Shown: positions 1-8,099 of the stretch, piece after piece | Numbering within the stretch: the stretch's first letter is position 1 | Layout: every line of letters begins with the position of its first letter | Virus record (IMG/VR): IMGVR_UViG_3300032242_001355 | Span: 1 to 26,364 of that record | Strand: one strand, 5' to 3' | Length of the DNA: 26,364 nt | Source: a virus | Made by a program: the position numbers and the translations under genes | The notes under the pieces: generated by a model | Databases searched by the model: none | Seen by the model: the letters and a program-made list of their open reading frames with translations, nothing else | Told to the model about the DNA's origin: nothing

Positions 1-2726
1 ACTTCAGAAAGTGCATTGACCTGACGTTGGATGCTTGCACGTTCTACACGTAGGGCGTCGTAAGTAGTTGTAAAACGTTGAGCATCAATGATTTCAGGGT
101 TGGCGTTTGTTTCCTTAATGATTGTTTTAATTTTTTCAGATGCTTTAGTGTAACCAGCAACTGCTTCTTCACCATGAACACTAAGGCTAATTTTGTTTAC
201 TGCACCAATACGGTCTAATTGGTTTTCAAGACCTAAAGTTTTAGGGTTGTGAAAATCGACAACAGACTGTAATTGTTCAATAGTCATTTGACGTGTGCGA
301 GCAAAGTCGGCTGGTTCTGTCTTGGCAATGTCAATTGCATAGCCACGTACAACATCGGCCAGTCCACGAAGTTCAGCAGTGCGAGGGAAACGTAGTTCAC
401 CTAGGTGGTTAGCACCAATACCTGCGTACCGTTCAATTCCAGTTTCGGCATCGGCAACGATAGAAAGGTCTGCACCGTTGACACCAGCGGCGTAAAGACC
501 AACTGCTCCACCACCGTCAACACCAGTCATCTTTACAACTTCGTTCCAAATGTGGTCAGAAGAAGTACCGATAAAGGTAGCCATTTCAGCACGGTCAAGT
601 CCTGCAGTGGCACGGCGCATGACGGCGTGGTACACAGCGTGACGGTAGACGTTGATGTATTCCTGTGGGTCCTTAGCCTGAAGAAGCAAGTCACCTACAC
701 CCTTAACAACGTTTTCAGGAAGAAGTGAGGCACGTAGGAAGTCCATGATGGCAGGGATAGCGTTAACGCTTCCTGGACGAATAACAGAGTTTTCTACCTT
801 GTTTGTTAGTTCGTCAATGTACATTGAACTGCGAGTAAGGCGAGTAGCCATCCAACGAGCAAAAGCATGCATTGAGCGAGTAAGGACGTTGTTGTCTACG
901 TATAGAAGTTCTGTGTTTGGCTTAACTGGGATTCCACCAGTTCCCTTCATTAGTTCTTTGTCTTTAGAAATCTGCTCTAAGTACTTACCGTCAACAGAGA
1001 ACATCTTTCCTACGGTGCCAAAACGCTCACCTAGTTTGCCCTTAAGTGCGGCTTTAGAAACTTCATACATACTGAGGGTAGGCACCATGCTCTTGGTAAA
1101 AGCAGTGCTTTCAGCAATGTCACGGTGAATCTGCATAACTTCTTCTACAGATTTAGCCTTGCCTAACTGGTCGATAATTGAACCAGCCTTAATGCCTTTC
1201 TTGGCATCGTCAATGTATGTGTTGCGGAATGTGTCAGCAATTGTTGCTGCATCGTTCTTAGCCATGAATTCAAAAGCATTACGAACACGACGGTATTGCT
1301 TTGCTGCAAGGTCAATGCTGTCTGCACCACGAACACCCAGACCACCAAACCAGTGACCTAGTTTTCCAGTAAAACCACCAAACGTACGTGATGCTCCAAC
1401 AGCCTTACCTACAGCACCTAATGGGTCTGTTCCAAGCCATTTAGTGTAAAAGTCAGTTAGACCAGAGACGGGTGAAAAGAACATGTTGCCCTTGTCCATA
1501 CCAAAGTATGAAGCAAGCATCTGGCCGTTAGTGCCCATAGGGCGTCCGTTAGCGTCAATAGCCACACCGTTGCGTACGTTAGGGTCATTCCAAATTGCAG
1601 CGAGTTGCGGATTGGCTTGTGCTGTTGCCTGAGTAATGCCATACATTGTGTTTAGTTTTAGGTCGCTCATTGGCTTACCAAGAGCCTTAGCAACACGTAT
1701 TGCTCCACCCAAAGGCTTTGTAGCGTATTCAAGTGTTTTAGCAGTTGCACGCATAGTACGACTTAATTGGGCTACTCGTCCCGCACGTGTCGCTTGTGCA
1801 ACTTCTTGACCAGCGTCTTGCTTAATACGTGCAATCTGACGTGATGCTGCTTTCTGAACAACTGCTCGGTCTGCTTCAGACAAACTACGTCCTGCTCGGA
1901 AAGCCTCTCCTGCACGTGCAACAGTTGCCGCATCTTCTGCTGCTGTCGCTGCTACGTCTGCTCCAGTAAATGCACCATCGGTTGCAAAACCTGCTGCTAG
2001 TGCAGGTGTAGCGTACCCAATTGCGTATCCCCATCCATAGCGCTTGGCTAGTGAATTGTAGAACGCCATGTTGTGAGACATAAGCATAAAGATGTTACCG
2101 CTACTAAAAGGGTTGACCATGTTGCCAGTTGTTTCAACAAGATTTTTGGTTGTGTTAAAAACGTCACCTAGTCCGGCAAAGTTAGTGTTCCAACCTTTAG
2201 GACCATAAAGACCCAAGGTTGCTAGTTCTTCTACTGAAAGCACTCCACGTTTTTCAATGCTTCCAGCAAAGTCAGCAATGCCTTTAACGCCAGCGCCAAG
2301 ACCTTTAACGGTTGACTCAGCGGCACCAATCATCTCATCTGGGTTAGTCCAGAAATTTGCTACACGCTTAGTTGCGTTGGCTGCGTGGTCCCACATGCCA
2401 CTAACACTGTGGCTAAGAGAACTCCAAAATCCTGGAGCATGCGATGCAAGGGGGTCACCCTGCCCTGCGTCAATTGAGTGTTGCTTTACTCCACCAAACA
2501 TTGTTAGGTACTGAACAGCGTTCGATACCTGGCTTGATGAAAGACCGTTTTGGTTAGCAAAACCGTTAAGTAGTGCAGGGTCGTTAACTAGGTGTGGGTT
2601 GTTCTCGACAATGTTTTTAAGAGAAGATTCAACTGGCTCTTTCATCTGGGTGTAAGCCGATTGGTCTAAAAAGCGTTCACCACGACTGTCTTGGAATCCT
2701 CCGGACTGGGAATCAGTACCAGCCAT
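1..2726 (-). CDS. Large probable virion protein, 3' end outside window
   Basis: The frame is open from the ATG at 2726 to the window edge, giving about 908 residues, and the stop lies outside. The start overlaps the stop of the upstream gene as TAATG. I do not recognise a family. Residues about 1-130 are polar. Residues about 208-250 are hydrophobic and glycine/alanine rich (GNIFMLMSHNM, then YGWGYAIGYATPALAAG). Residues about 250-330 are alanine-rich and look helical and basic (AFRAGRSLSEADRAVVQKAA). The rest looks helical and soluble. Its place after terminase, portal and a disordered protein suggests a structural role, for example an internal or ejection protein, or a MuF-like minor head protein. 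That role is inferred from position only. It is too long to be a capsid protein or scaffold. Confidence 0.85.
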   Translation of the reverse strand, partial: MAGTDSQSGGFQDSRGERFLDQSAYTQMKEPVESSLKNIVENNPHLVNDPALLNGFANQNGLSSSQVSNAVQYLTMFGGVKQHSIDAGQGDPLASHAPGFWSSLSHSVSGMWDHAANATKRVANFWTNPDEMIGAAESTVKGLGAGVKGIADFAGSIEKRGVLSVEELATLGLYGPKGWNTNFAGLGDVFNTTKNLVETTGNMVNPFSSGNIFMLMSHNMAFYNSLAKRYGWGYAIGYATPALAAGFATDGAFTGADVAATAAEDAATVARAGEAFRAGRSLSEADRAVVQKAASRQIARIKQDAGQEVAQATRAGRVAQLSRTMRATAKTLEYATKPLGGAIRVAKALGKPMSDLKLNTMYGITQATAQANPQLAAIWNDPNVRNGVAIDANGRPMGTNGQMLASYFGMDKGNMFFSPVSGLTDFYTKWLGTDPLGAVGKAVGASRTFGGFTGKLGHWFGGLGVRGADSIDLAAKQYRRVRNAFEFMAKNDAATIADTFRNTYIDDAKKGIKAGSIIDQLGKAKSVEEVMQIHRDIAESTAFTKSMVPTLSMYEVSKAALKGKLGERFGTVGKMFSVDGKYLEQISKDKELMKGTGGIPVKPNTELLYVDNNVLTRSMHAFARWMATRLTRSSMYIDELTNKVENSVIRPGSVNAIPAIMDFLRASLLPENVVKGVGDLLLQAKDPQEYINVYRHAVYHAVMRRATAGLDRAEMATFIGTSSDHIWNEVVKMTGVDGGGAVGLYAAGVNGADLSIVADAETGIERYAGIGANHLGELRFPRTAELRGLADVVRGYAIDIAKTEPADFARTRQMTIEQLQSVVDFHNPKTLGLENQLDRIGAVNKISLSVHGEEAVAGYTKASEKIKTIIKETNANPEIIDAQRFTTTYDALRVERASIQRQVNALSE

Positions 2727-3151
2727 TAGATTCCCAAAGACTTAGCGGATGATGCAAGCATCGCTGCTAGACCTGAAGCATTGTGGTCATTAGCGGCACT
2801 AGAAAGAATTTCACCAAGGTTGGCAAAACGTGGTCCCATTGCTTCTGGACCTGCACCTGGGCCAAACGGCAAACCAGTTGTTACTGGCTCGTTAGGACGA
2901 CCAGTTGTTTCAAGGTGTGGTAGTGAACCTGGCTGTGGTAGTGGCTGTCCTTGCGCCTGTGCTGGTCCCATTGACGCTGCTGGCGCTTCTGGAGAAGCAC
3001 CCATAGGTACTGCACGTTGTGCTGCTTGCTGTGCTGCAGCCTTACCGTAGTCTTGTCCTGGAACTGTGCTCATTGGCATGTTTAGGTCAGTACGGTTTCC
3101 GTACGCTGTTCCTGATGTTCCTTGGCGTGCTCCGCCTCTACCTCTTGGCAT
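2726..3151 (-). CDS. Disordered Pro/Gly/Ala/Gln-rich head-region protein
   Basis: This is a 141-residue protein with a basic, glycine-rich start (MPRGRGGARQGTSG). A long stretch rich in Pro, Gln, Ala and Gly follows, with a short helical C-terminus (EILSSAAND...AAMLASSAKSLGI). An AGGAG ribosome-binding site lies about 8 bases before the ATG, inside the end of the portal gene. The stop shares a base with the next start (TAATG). The gene sits between portal and the very large virion protein, where scaffold or head-accessory proteins are often found. No enzymatic motif is visible. A scaffolding or portal-accessory role is inferred from position and composition. Confidence 0.8.
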   Translation of the reverse strand: MPRGRGGARQGTSGTAYGNRTDLNMPMSTVPGQDYGKAAAQQAAQRAVPMGASPEAPAASMGPAQAQGQPLPQPGSLPHLETTGRPNEPVTTGLPFGPGAGPEAMGPRFANLGEILSSAANDHNASGLAAMLASSAKSLGI

Positions 3152-3154
3152 TTA

Positions 3155-5038
3155 TTACACTCCTGCTGGTGCTGGTGCTGGTGCTTGGGCTACTGCAGGT
3201 GCTAGACCACCTTGCGGTGCTCCACCTCCGTGGAGTTGGGCAAGAAGGTCCTGAGCGCTTGGCTGTCCTTGTGGTGCGGCACCTTGAATTGGGTTATCAG
3301 GTGATACACCTAGTCCAGGCTGTTGCTCTGGTGAAGGACCTGCCTGCTGTTGCATTGCCTGTGCCTTCTCCTGCTGTTCCTTTTGCATTTCTTCGTGAAT
3401 CTTAGATACTGCATCTTCAAGCGTCATGTGACGCTGTGCTTTCATCTTAGCAATACGAGCAATGATAGATGGGTCAAGTTGTCCCTGTGAAGCCTGCTGT
3501 TCAAGTCCTGTAAGAAGTGCTTTGCGCAATCCTTCAATTTCAACACGGTCTGCTTCGAGAGCAGGGTCATCAATTGCAGGGTCCATAGTACGAGCAGTTT
3601 CGTTAGACATGATTCCCATACCAACACGCTGACCAATTGAAACGACCATAGCGTTAATGTCTGAGCCTGGCATTGGGTACTTTACAAATGAAGCAGTAGT
3701 ATCGAATGTTGCGTTTGGTACGTAGTCTTCGTTAACAACCTTGCCATCTCCACCCATGAAGAACATAGAAGGCTTAGAGCCGTAGTATGACTTCATAATG
3801 TGAACAGCACGAATGTTCTCTAACTCCATTGAGTTAGCAAAGATTTCCTGGTATTCCTGGAGTGGCATGTCAACTGCGCTAGACAGGACTGATGCGCCAC
3901 GTCGGGCGGTACGAATGTTAGAACCTGACTCGCCTCCAAATTCGGCAGGAATACCAGCCGTAAGGCGCTGTGCTCGCTCAAGGCGGTCAAGTGCCATCGG
4001 TGCGTCCTGTGTTTGCTGTGGGTGAACAATCTGAATCTGACCACGGTCAAGGATTCCTCGAACACCCATCTTTCCATCAGCCTCTTGTACAATACGTGGG
4101 CTTGAAGGAGAGTTAGCAGGAGATACAACCCATTCGTCTGGGAATACGTTGCGGAATACTGCGATTGTGTTTAGTGCGTCCAACTTGGCCTCACGCTGGT
4201 ACATACCAAGCATTTGGTCAAACTGTCCCTGCAAACGGTCAAGCGTAATACGTCCAGCAATAACTACTGGGCAAATACCTGCACGGTTTGGAATACGCTC
4301 AAGAATAATGTGACTAGCGACACCCTTGCCTGTCTCAGTGCTAAATGCCTGAGCCTTTGGCTTTTCTGCACCAATAGCAATAAGTACAGTTTCGTTGTCG
4401 TCTAGGTACTCAAGAATCTCAAACATGTCAGTATCGCTCTTGTCACCACGATACAGAATCGATGTCTGCTTAGGGTAGTTGTCCTTCATCCATCCAAGTG
4501 GACGACGGTCAGCAAAGATGCAGTCAACTGGCTCCATGTTGTCTGGGTCAATCATTGGAGCAGGGAATGTCTGCAATGGGTTACGTACACGCCAGTGTGG
4601 AATATTACGCTTGTCGTTAGGGTCAAGAGATACTGGAGAAAGTGATACCGCAGACATACCGTAGGCTGTAAGGTGACGGCTACGACGACGTACCTTAGTA
4701 GTCATCTTGTTCATGTCCCACCAACCAAGGTTGGCTAAGCGACGGTCACGAGCACGGTTGTCGGCAACCTGGATACCAGGGCGAAGTGAAGGGTACTGAA
4801 TGTCAGGTATAACTGACGCAACTCGCATAGCAAAAGCATCGATACCTTGTGCGATTAAGTTTGGAATAGCGGGCTTTTCGGCCTCGTCTAATTCTGGAAG
4901 TGGAACAATAACGTCACCGTTGTAGTGGTCACGCACTTCTTGCATACGTCGAAACATCCCACTTCGGGACATACGGCGCTCCTGATACATAGTGACAATC
5001 TGGCCAGCGGCCTTGTCGTTGTCAGGGGATAGTGCCAT
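3155..5038 (-). CDS. Portal protein
   Basis: At 627 residues this has the size of a phage portal protein, which forms the dodecameric ring at the capsid vertex through which DNA is packaged and ejected. It directly follows the terminase large subunit, as is usual. The N-terminus is helical and charged (MYQERRMSRSGMFRRMQEV), followed by a mixed alpha/beta core with PNLIAQGIDAFAMRVAS and a PHWRVRNPLQTFPAPMID segment, typical of actinophage portals. The last ~100 residues are rich in Gln, Pro, Ala and Gly (EQQEKAQAMQQQAG) and probably disordered. The ribosome-binding site GAGG lies in the terminase 3' end, six bases before the ATG. Identification rests on fold-like features and synteny. Confidence 0.87.
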   Translation of the reverse strand: MALSPDNDKAAGQIVTMYQERRMSRSGMFRRMQEVRDHYNGDVIVPLPELDEAEKPAIPNLIAQGIDAFAMRVASVIPDIQYPSLRPGIQVADNRARDRRLANLGWWDMNKMTTKVRRRSRHLTAYGMSAVSLSPVSLDPNDKRNIPHWRVRNPLQTFPAPMIDPDNMEPVDCIFADRRPLGWMKDNYPKQTSILYRGDKSDTDMFEILEYLDDNETVLIAIGAEKPKAQAFSTETGKGVASHIILERIPNRAGICPVVIAGRITLDRLQGQFDQMLGMYQREAKLDALNTIAVFRNVFPDEWVVSPANSPSSPRIVQEADGKMGVRGILDRGQIQIVHPQQTQDAPMALDRLERAQRLTAGIPAEFGGESGSNIRTARRGASVLSSAVDMPLQEYQEIFANSMELENIRAVHIMKSYYGSKPSMFFMGGDGKVVNEDYVPNATFDTTASFVKYPMPGSDINAMVVSIGQRVGMGIMSNETARTMDPAIDDPALEADRVEIEGLRKALLTGLEQQASQGQLDPSIIARIAKMKAQRHMTLEDAVSKIHEEMQKEQQEKAQAMQQQAGPSPEQQPGLGVSPDNPIQGAAPQGQPSAQDLLAQLHGGGAPQGGLAPAVAQAPAPAPAGV

Positions 5039-5041
5039 CTA

Positions 5042-6961
5042 TTACCTCAGATTTGATAGTTGGGTATTCTTAACCCATTTGGGTCGCCACGCTGAAACGG
5101 CTTTGCTTTGTGGTGCATAAAGGTTAGGAAGGTTCCACTCAAAAAACCACTCGGCCATAACGCAGTCATCGGTACGCCCATGGGGGTACCTGGTTACTTC
5201 GTCAATAAGTCTCATGGAGCGAACTTTTCCTTCACCCTTACCCATCAATCTTACACGACCGAACTTCCAATGCTGTGAAATTGTCGTAACACCATAATTA
5301 GCGTCTGATTTGTTGCTGTTTGTGTTGTGAGGTATTACCTCGACACTACGCAACTGACGCCAACGTTTGAAGTGGTCATACTGCAAAAGGAAACGCTGTG
5401 CGGCGTTTTGCTCAACAATCCACACCTGGATAGGGCAACCAAGACTTTCGCTTAGGCGTTGCCAATCTTCCATAACCCCAGTGAATTGACCGGTATTGTA
5501 GTTATAGTCCAGGAACTCAGGGGCTTCCATCTTCTGACGGATAAGGTCTAGAAGAAACCTTTGGTTGGATTCTGGGTGGTAGAGCCAGCACTGGACTGAC
5601 CAGTACATTGTTGGAGATGGGTCAGCCGTTGCGACAACGATGCAGTCTCGGGTATTAAGACCTGCTGGTAATTCCCAACGGTCCCGTTCTTTATCGATGC
5701 AACCTGGGCTTGTGCCATGGCCATATACCCATTCGTTCTGTACCAATACCTCATCCAGTGCCAAATCTTCCTGTTGATAAACAACCGCAAATCGCTCACC
5801 TCGGTTGGACATAAGATTAGAAATTTCTCGCCAAGGGAGACGGCGAGGGTCCAGCAAACAGCCGACGGGGTAAGCATTGCCCCCCCGTTTGTGATTCTCC
5901 GGAGAACACCTATCTTCGTAGTGGGCACGGTAGAGTAGGTGTTTGTACTTCTTGTCTTTACGTAATGCAGCAAGTTCTTCATCTGTCATCTCATCCTGTG
6001 CGTCTTCATCTTCCTCGTCTAGAGGTTGAATCATGTCTAAAGCAAATCTATAAAGGTCATCAGGAGCCAAACGCTGGCCAATAAGAGCAAGCATACCTGC
6101 AGGCTCAAGTCGAGTTTCAGCAACGTCTTGGTACCAATCTTCCATGGCTTCTCGCTGTTCAGCACTCCTAACCTTGCGAGGGTCCACAAGGTCGTCCCAG
6201 AAACAGCCATCGAAGCGTCCTCCGATGAAACCACTATCCATACCGTAGGCACTGAGTGTAGGTTCTTTTTCACTAATTGCTCCCTGGTCTTCTGGTTGCA
6301 TAACAATAAATGCTTGGTTGGTCCACTGTTCTTTTTCAAGTGGTTTAAATCTTCCAAAGTCAAGAGCCAACGTTGATTCAGCATCAAGTGCTTGTCCACG
6401 TGCTTTAAGCATGTCGTCAGCAAGTTCTGGAATAACACGTTCTAGTGAACGCTTGACTCGACGTAAGTTGTTTTGTGCCAGGCTCATAGTCGCTGAGCCA
6501 GTCAACAAACGAACAGAACGGTTACGGCAAATAGCCCAACACGTAATGTCGTGGAGAAGGGTGGTCTTACCAGAACCAGGTGGCATGTTCATAACCACGT
6601 ATTCTTTGTCTGGTGATTCTAGTAACGCAACAAGAGCCTTACCGGCTTCTTCCTGCCACGGTGTAGATATACGACCGAAATAACGCATACGGAAATAACC
6701 AAAGTCTTCAAGTGCTTGCTTGGCTTCTTCTGGTAAATCATCATACGCTTTAGGGCCACTAAGTTTGGCCTCTTTTTTTAATTCACGATAGTTGGTGGCT
6801 GAGGTATCAACCGTGTCAGACACACGTAGATTCTGGGCAGCCTTTTCTACACGATAGGCAGTAGCCTCTGAAAACTTTGCCTTACGAGCACTCTCAGCAA
6901 TTGAAAACCCCGCAGTGCGTGCCTCAAAATATTTTTTACGTTGTACTGGTGTTACAGCCAT
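5042..6961 (-). CDS. Terminase large subunit with N-terminal helix-turn-helix
   Basis: This 639-residue protein is the ATPase and nuclease that drives DNA packaging. Residues 1-45 look like a helix-turn-helix (FSIAESARKAKFSEATAYRV) of the sort normally found in small terminase subunits. The ATPase domain carries Walker A MPPGSGKTT at 126-134 and Walker B CFWDDLVD at 253-260. The RNase H-like nuclease domain follows, with candidate metal ligands D447 (ATADPSP), E517 (IVEQNA) and D598/D599 (GRTDDC). The gene starts right after the stop of the 82-residue gene and is followed three bases later by the portal gene. No separate small terminase is recognisable nearby, so the N-terminal domain may supply DNA recognition. 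All core catalytic motifs are present and the gene looks functional. Confidence 0.96.
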   Translation of the reverse strand: MAVTPVQRKKYFEARTAGFSIAESARKAKFSEATAYRVEKAAQNLRVSDTVDTSATNYRELKKEAKLSGPKAYDDLPEEAKQALEDFGYFRMRYFGRISTPWQEEAGKALVALLESPDKEYVVMNMPPGSGKTTLLHDITCWAICRNRSVRLLTGSATMSLAQNNLRRVKRSLERVIPELADDMLKARGQALDAESTLALDFGRFKPLEKEQWTNQAFIVMQPEDQGAISEKEPTLSAYGMDSGFIGGRFDGCFWDDLVDPRKVRSAEQREAMEDWYQDVAETRLEPAGMLALIGQRLAPDDLYRFALDMIQPLDEEDEDAQDEMTDEELAALRKDKKYKHLLYRAHYEDRCSPENHKRGGNAYPVGCLLDPRRLPWREISNLMSNRGERFAVVYQQEDLALDEVLVQNEWVYGHGTSPGCIDKERDRWELPAGLNTRDCIVVATADPSPTMYWSVQCWLYHPESNQRFLLDLIRQKMEAPEFLDYNYNTGQFTGVMEDWQRLSESLGCPIQVWIVEQNAAQRFLLQYDHFKRWRQLRSVEVIPHNTNSNKSDANYGVTTISQHWKFGRVRLMGKGEGKVRSMRLIDEVTRYPHGRTDDCVMAEWFFEWNLPNLYAPQSKAVSAWRPKWVKNTQLSNLR

Positions 6962-7210
6962 TTAGCGATACAGTGCGTCGTGCAATAGTCCTCTAATACG
7001 ATAACCATTGGCGTTTGTGTCTCCAAGTGTGAAGAAACCACCGAGGTCATCCTTGAGGTCCTTTACGGCTACCACAAGGATGTAATCCTCGATGATGGGC
7101 ATAACCCATTCTTGTTCGTCCAACAGTTCAGCGTTGATGCCGTTGAGGAACTTAGGAAGGTTGGCTTCCAACCACTCCTTTAAAGAAACCTCTAAAGCAT
7201 CGCCATGCAT
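6962..7210 (-). CDS. Unknown 82-residue protein upstream of terminase
   Basis: I chose the ATG at 7210 because it overlaps the stop of the holin-like gene as TAATG. The longer open frame upstream runs through that gene and is cysteine-rich nonsense. The product begins MHGDALEVSLKEWLEANLPK and contains an acidic alpha/beta core (EWVMPIIEDYILVVAVKDLKDD). It has no membrane segment and no cysteine motif. It sits where a small terminase subunit might be, but it shows no helix-turn-helix, so I leave the function open. Confidence 0.8.
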   Translation of the reverse strand: MHGDALEVSLKEWLEANLPKFLNGINAELLDEQEWVMPIIEDYILVVAVKDLKDDLGGFFTLGDTNANGYRIRGLLHDALYR

Positions 7211-7479
7211 TATTTTGTTGTTGTTGTTTCTGCCGCAACGTCTTGTGTTGCTGCAGTTGCAAATTGGCCAGCAAGGTGAGTTGCTAGTGCAAGGTTGCTT
7301 TCTAGTTTTGACTTCTTGGCAATGTGGAATACCTCCACAAAGGCAGATGCCAAAACACATAGTGATGCTACAAGGCCCTGTACTCCGACAGGAATCTTGA
7401 AGCCTGGGTGTATTACGGTCAACACAGCGCCTGCTCCTGAGAGCAATGCTGTGAGGTGGGGTGCATATGTTTTCTTCAT
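7210..7479 (-). CDS. Holin-like small membrane protein
   Basis: This 89-residue protein starts MKKTYAPHLTALLSG. It has two hydrophobic stretches at about residues 8-27 and 30-52, separated by a short basic turn (HPGFKIP). A charged helix and a Thr-rich tail follow. Size, two membrane spans and a charged C-terminus fit phage holins, which permeabilise the inner membrane for lysis. I chose the ATG at 7479. An earlier ATG at 7518 would run through the hairpin in the leader and lacks a ribosome-binding site. No strong Shine-Dalgarno precedes the chosen ATG either. It heads the terminase-portal transcript, which is unusual because a second set of membrane and endolysin genes lies at 20601-22496. 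Confidence 0.75.
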   Translation of the reverse strand: MKKTYAPHLTALLSGAGAVLTVIHPGFKIPVGVQGLVASLCVLASAFVEVFHIAKKSKLESNLALATHLAGQFATAATQDVAAETTTTK

Positions 7480-7495
7480 ACTAAAAGCATAGCAT

Positions 7496-7531
7496 GAGAA
7501 ATCCCCCCAGTTATGCACCAGGGGGATTCTC
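7496..7531 (-). promoter_or_regulatory. Stem-loop in leader of holin-terminase operon
   Basis: GAGAA and TCCCCC at 7496-7507 pair with GGGGGA and TTCTC at 7521-7531, giving an 11-bp stem with one bulged A and a loop of about 13 bases. It lies 17 bases upstream of the holin-like start codon. No T-run follows on either strand, so it is not a typical intrinsic terminator. It may be an attenuator, an mRNA stability element or a protein-binding site. Confidence 0.6.
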
Positions 7532-7575
7532 GGAAGGAGGGTTGATACAAGTGAGCATGAGGTTGCTACATAACC

Positions 7576-7584
7576 ACTATAGCA
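7576..7584 (-). promoter_or_regulatory. Candidate extended -10 promoter for late operon
   Basis: On the minus strand the sequence TGCTATAGT contains an extended -10 (TG, one base, TATAGT). No good -35 is visible at the right distance. It lies just after the terminator at 7610-7655 and about 100 bases before the holin-like gene, so it could start the holin-terminase-portal transcript with a leader that includes the 7496-7531 hairpin. Confidence 0.4.
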
Positions 7585-7609
7585 TACATCTAAGACAAAC
7601 CGGCGGAAA

Positions 7610-7655
7610 TCAAAAAATATTTTTAAAATTGAGCACCAAGGTGCAAAGCCTGCTC
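7610..7655 (-). terminator. Intrinsic terminator after the small basic gene
   Basis: Immediately after the stop codon at 7655, GAGCA (7631-7635) and TGCTC (7651-7655) form an outer stem. The internal palindrome GCACC-AA-GGTGC is an alternative inner pairing. On the minus strand this is followed by CAATTTTAAAAATATTTTTT, a T-rich tail. Position and tail fit a rho-independent terminator. Confidence 0.65.
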
Positions 7656-7798
7656 TACGACTGGGACTGGACCCATTCTTCGAAGGGCTGGCCGTTAACA
7701 GTTAGTTTGATACCACGGCGTCGGCGAGTAACCCTGCGTCTGTACTTAGGATTAAAAAGCCAAGTAGAGAGGTCTGTACTATCCCGCCGGATTTTCAT
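7655..7798 (-). CDS. Small basic protein, 47 residues
   Basis: The ATG at 7798 overlaps the stop of the upstream zinc-ribbon gene as TAATG, and the frame closes with TAG at 7655. The product (start MKIRRDSTDLSTWLFNPKYR) has an arginine cluster, RRRVTRRRRG, around residues 20-29. It ends with a GQPFEEWVQSQS segment. Strong basicity suggests nucleic-acid binding. I do not recognise a family. Tight coupling to its neighbour and a terminator straight after its stop support it as a real gene despite its length. Confidence 0.65.
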   Translation of the reverse strand: MKIRRDSTDLSTWLFNPKYRRRVTRRRRGIKLTVNGQPFEEWVQSQS

Positions 7799-7932
7799 TA
7801 CTTCTTTTTACGGACCTTGGACTTGATGGCTTCGAACTTAACCTTGGGGTTGGCGTACTTACGATTAGCCGCTTGTATGTCTTTGGACTCGTGCTTGTTA
7901 AATGGCTGGCCACAGCCGCAGGTAGAACACAT
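7798..7932 (-). CDS. Small CxxC zinc-binding protein, 44 residues
   Basis: The frame opens with MCSTCGCGQPFNKHESKD and ends in the lysine-rich VKFEAIKSKVRKKK. The Cys-x2-Cys-x-Cys start with a downstream His suggests a metal-binding knuckle. Similar tiny CSTCGC proteins are widespread in actinophages next to terminase genes. Their function is not known. The start is the only ATG, about 90 bases downstream of a strong predicted promoter, and the stop is coupled to the next gene (TAATG). Confidence 0.75.
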   Translation of the reverse strand: MCSTCGCGQPFNKHESKDIQAANRKYANPKVKFEAIKSKVRKKK

Positions 7933-7951
7933 GCTTCTAGTGTATCACAGC

Positions 7952-7984
7952 AAAAAGCCCGACCCCATATCCCTACGGTGCCGG
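7952..7984 (-). terminator. Terminator-like hairpin in leader (possible attenuator)
   Basis: On the minus strand CCGGCACC pairs with GGGGTCGG (7 of 8 positions, one G-T) around a 10-base loop and is followed by GCTTTTT. It lies between the predicted start of transcription near 8023 and the coding start at 7932. It could therefore attenuate the transcript or define a leader RNA of about 70 bases. Confidence 0.5.
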
Positions 7985-8029
7985 ACTCTTATTGCCGTTT
8001 AGTGTCTTCGGAAGTAACTAAGTACCTAA

Positions 8030-8058
8030 AATATACACACATCGTATACACCTGTCAA
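8030..8058 (-). promoter_or_regulatory. Strong sigma70-type promoter
   Basis: The minus strand reads TTGACA (8053-8058), 17 bases, then TATATT (8030-8035). The -35 is a perfect consensus and the spacing is ideal. Transcription would begin near 8023 and run into the small zinc-ribbon gene at 7932. It points away from the structured region that starts near 8100. Confidence 0.75.
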
Positions 8059-8081
8059 GCACCTGGCTTGTGAAAAGATTC

Positions 8082-8094
8082 ACACACAAGTTAC
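8082..8094. repeat. 13-bp motif shared with 20566-20578
   Basis: ACACACAAGTTAC occurs here, just upstream of the -35 of the 8030-8058 promoter, and again exactly in the 20527-20600 intergenic gap upstream of the metallophosphoesterase. Both copies have the same orientation relative to the downstream gene. A 13-mer match can arise by chance in a window this size, so an operator role is only a suggestion. Confidence 0.35.
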
Positions 8095-8099
8095 GCCAC

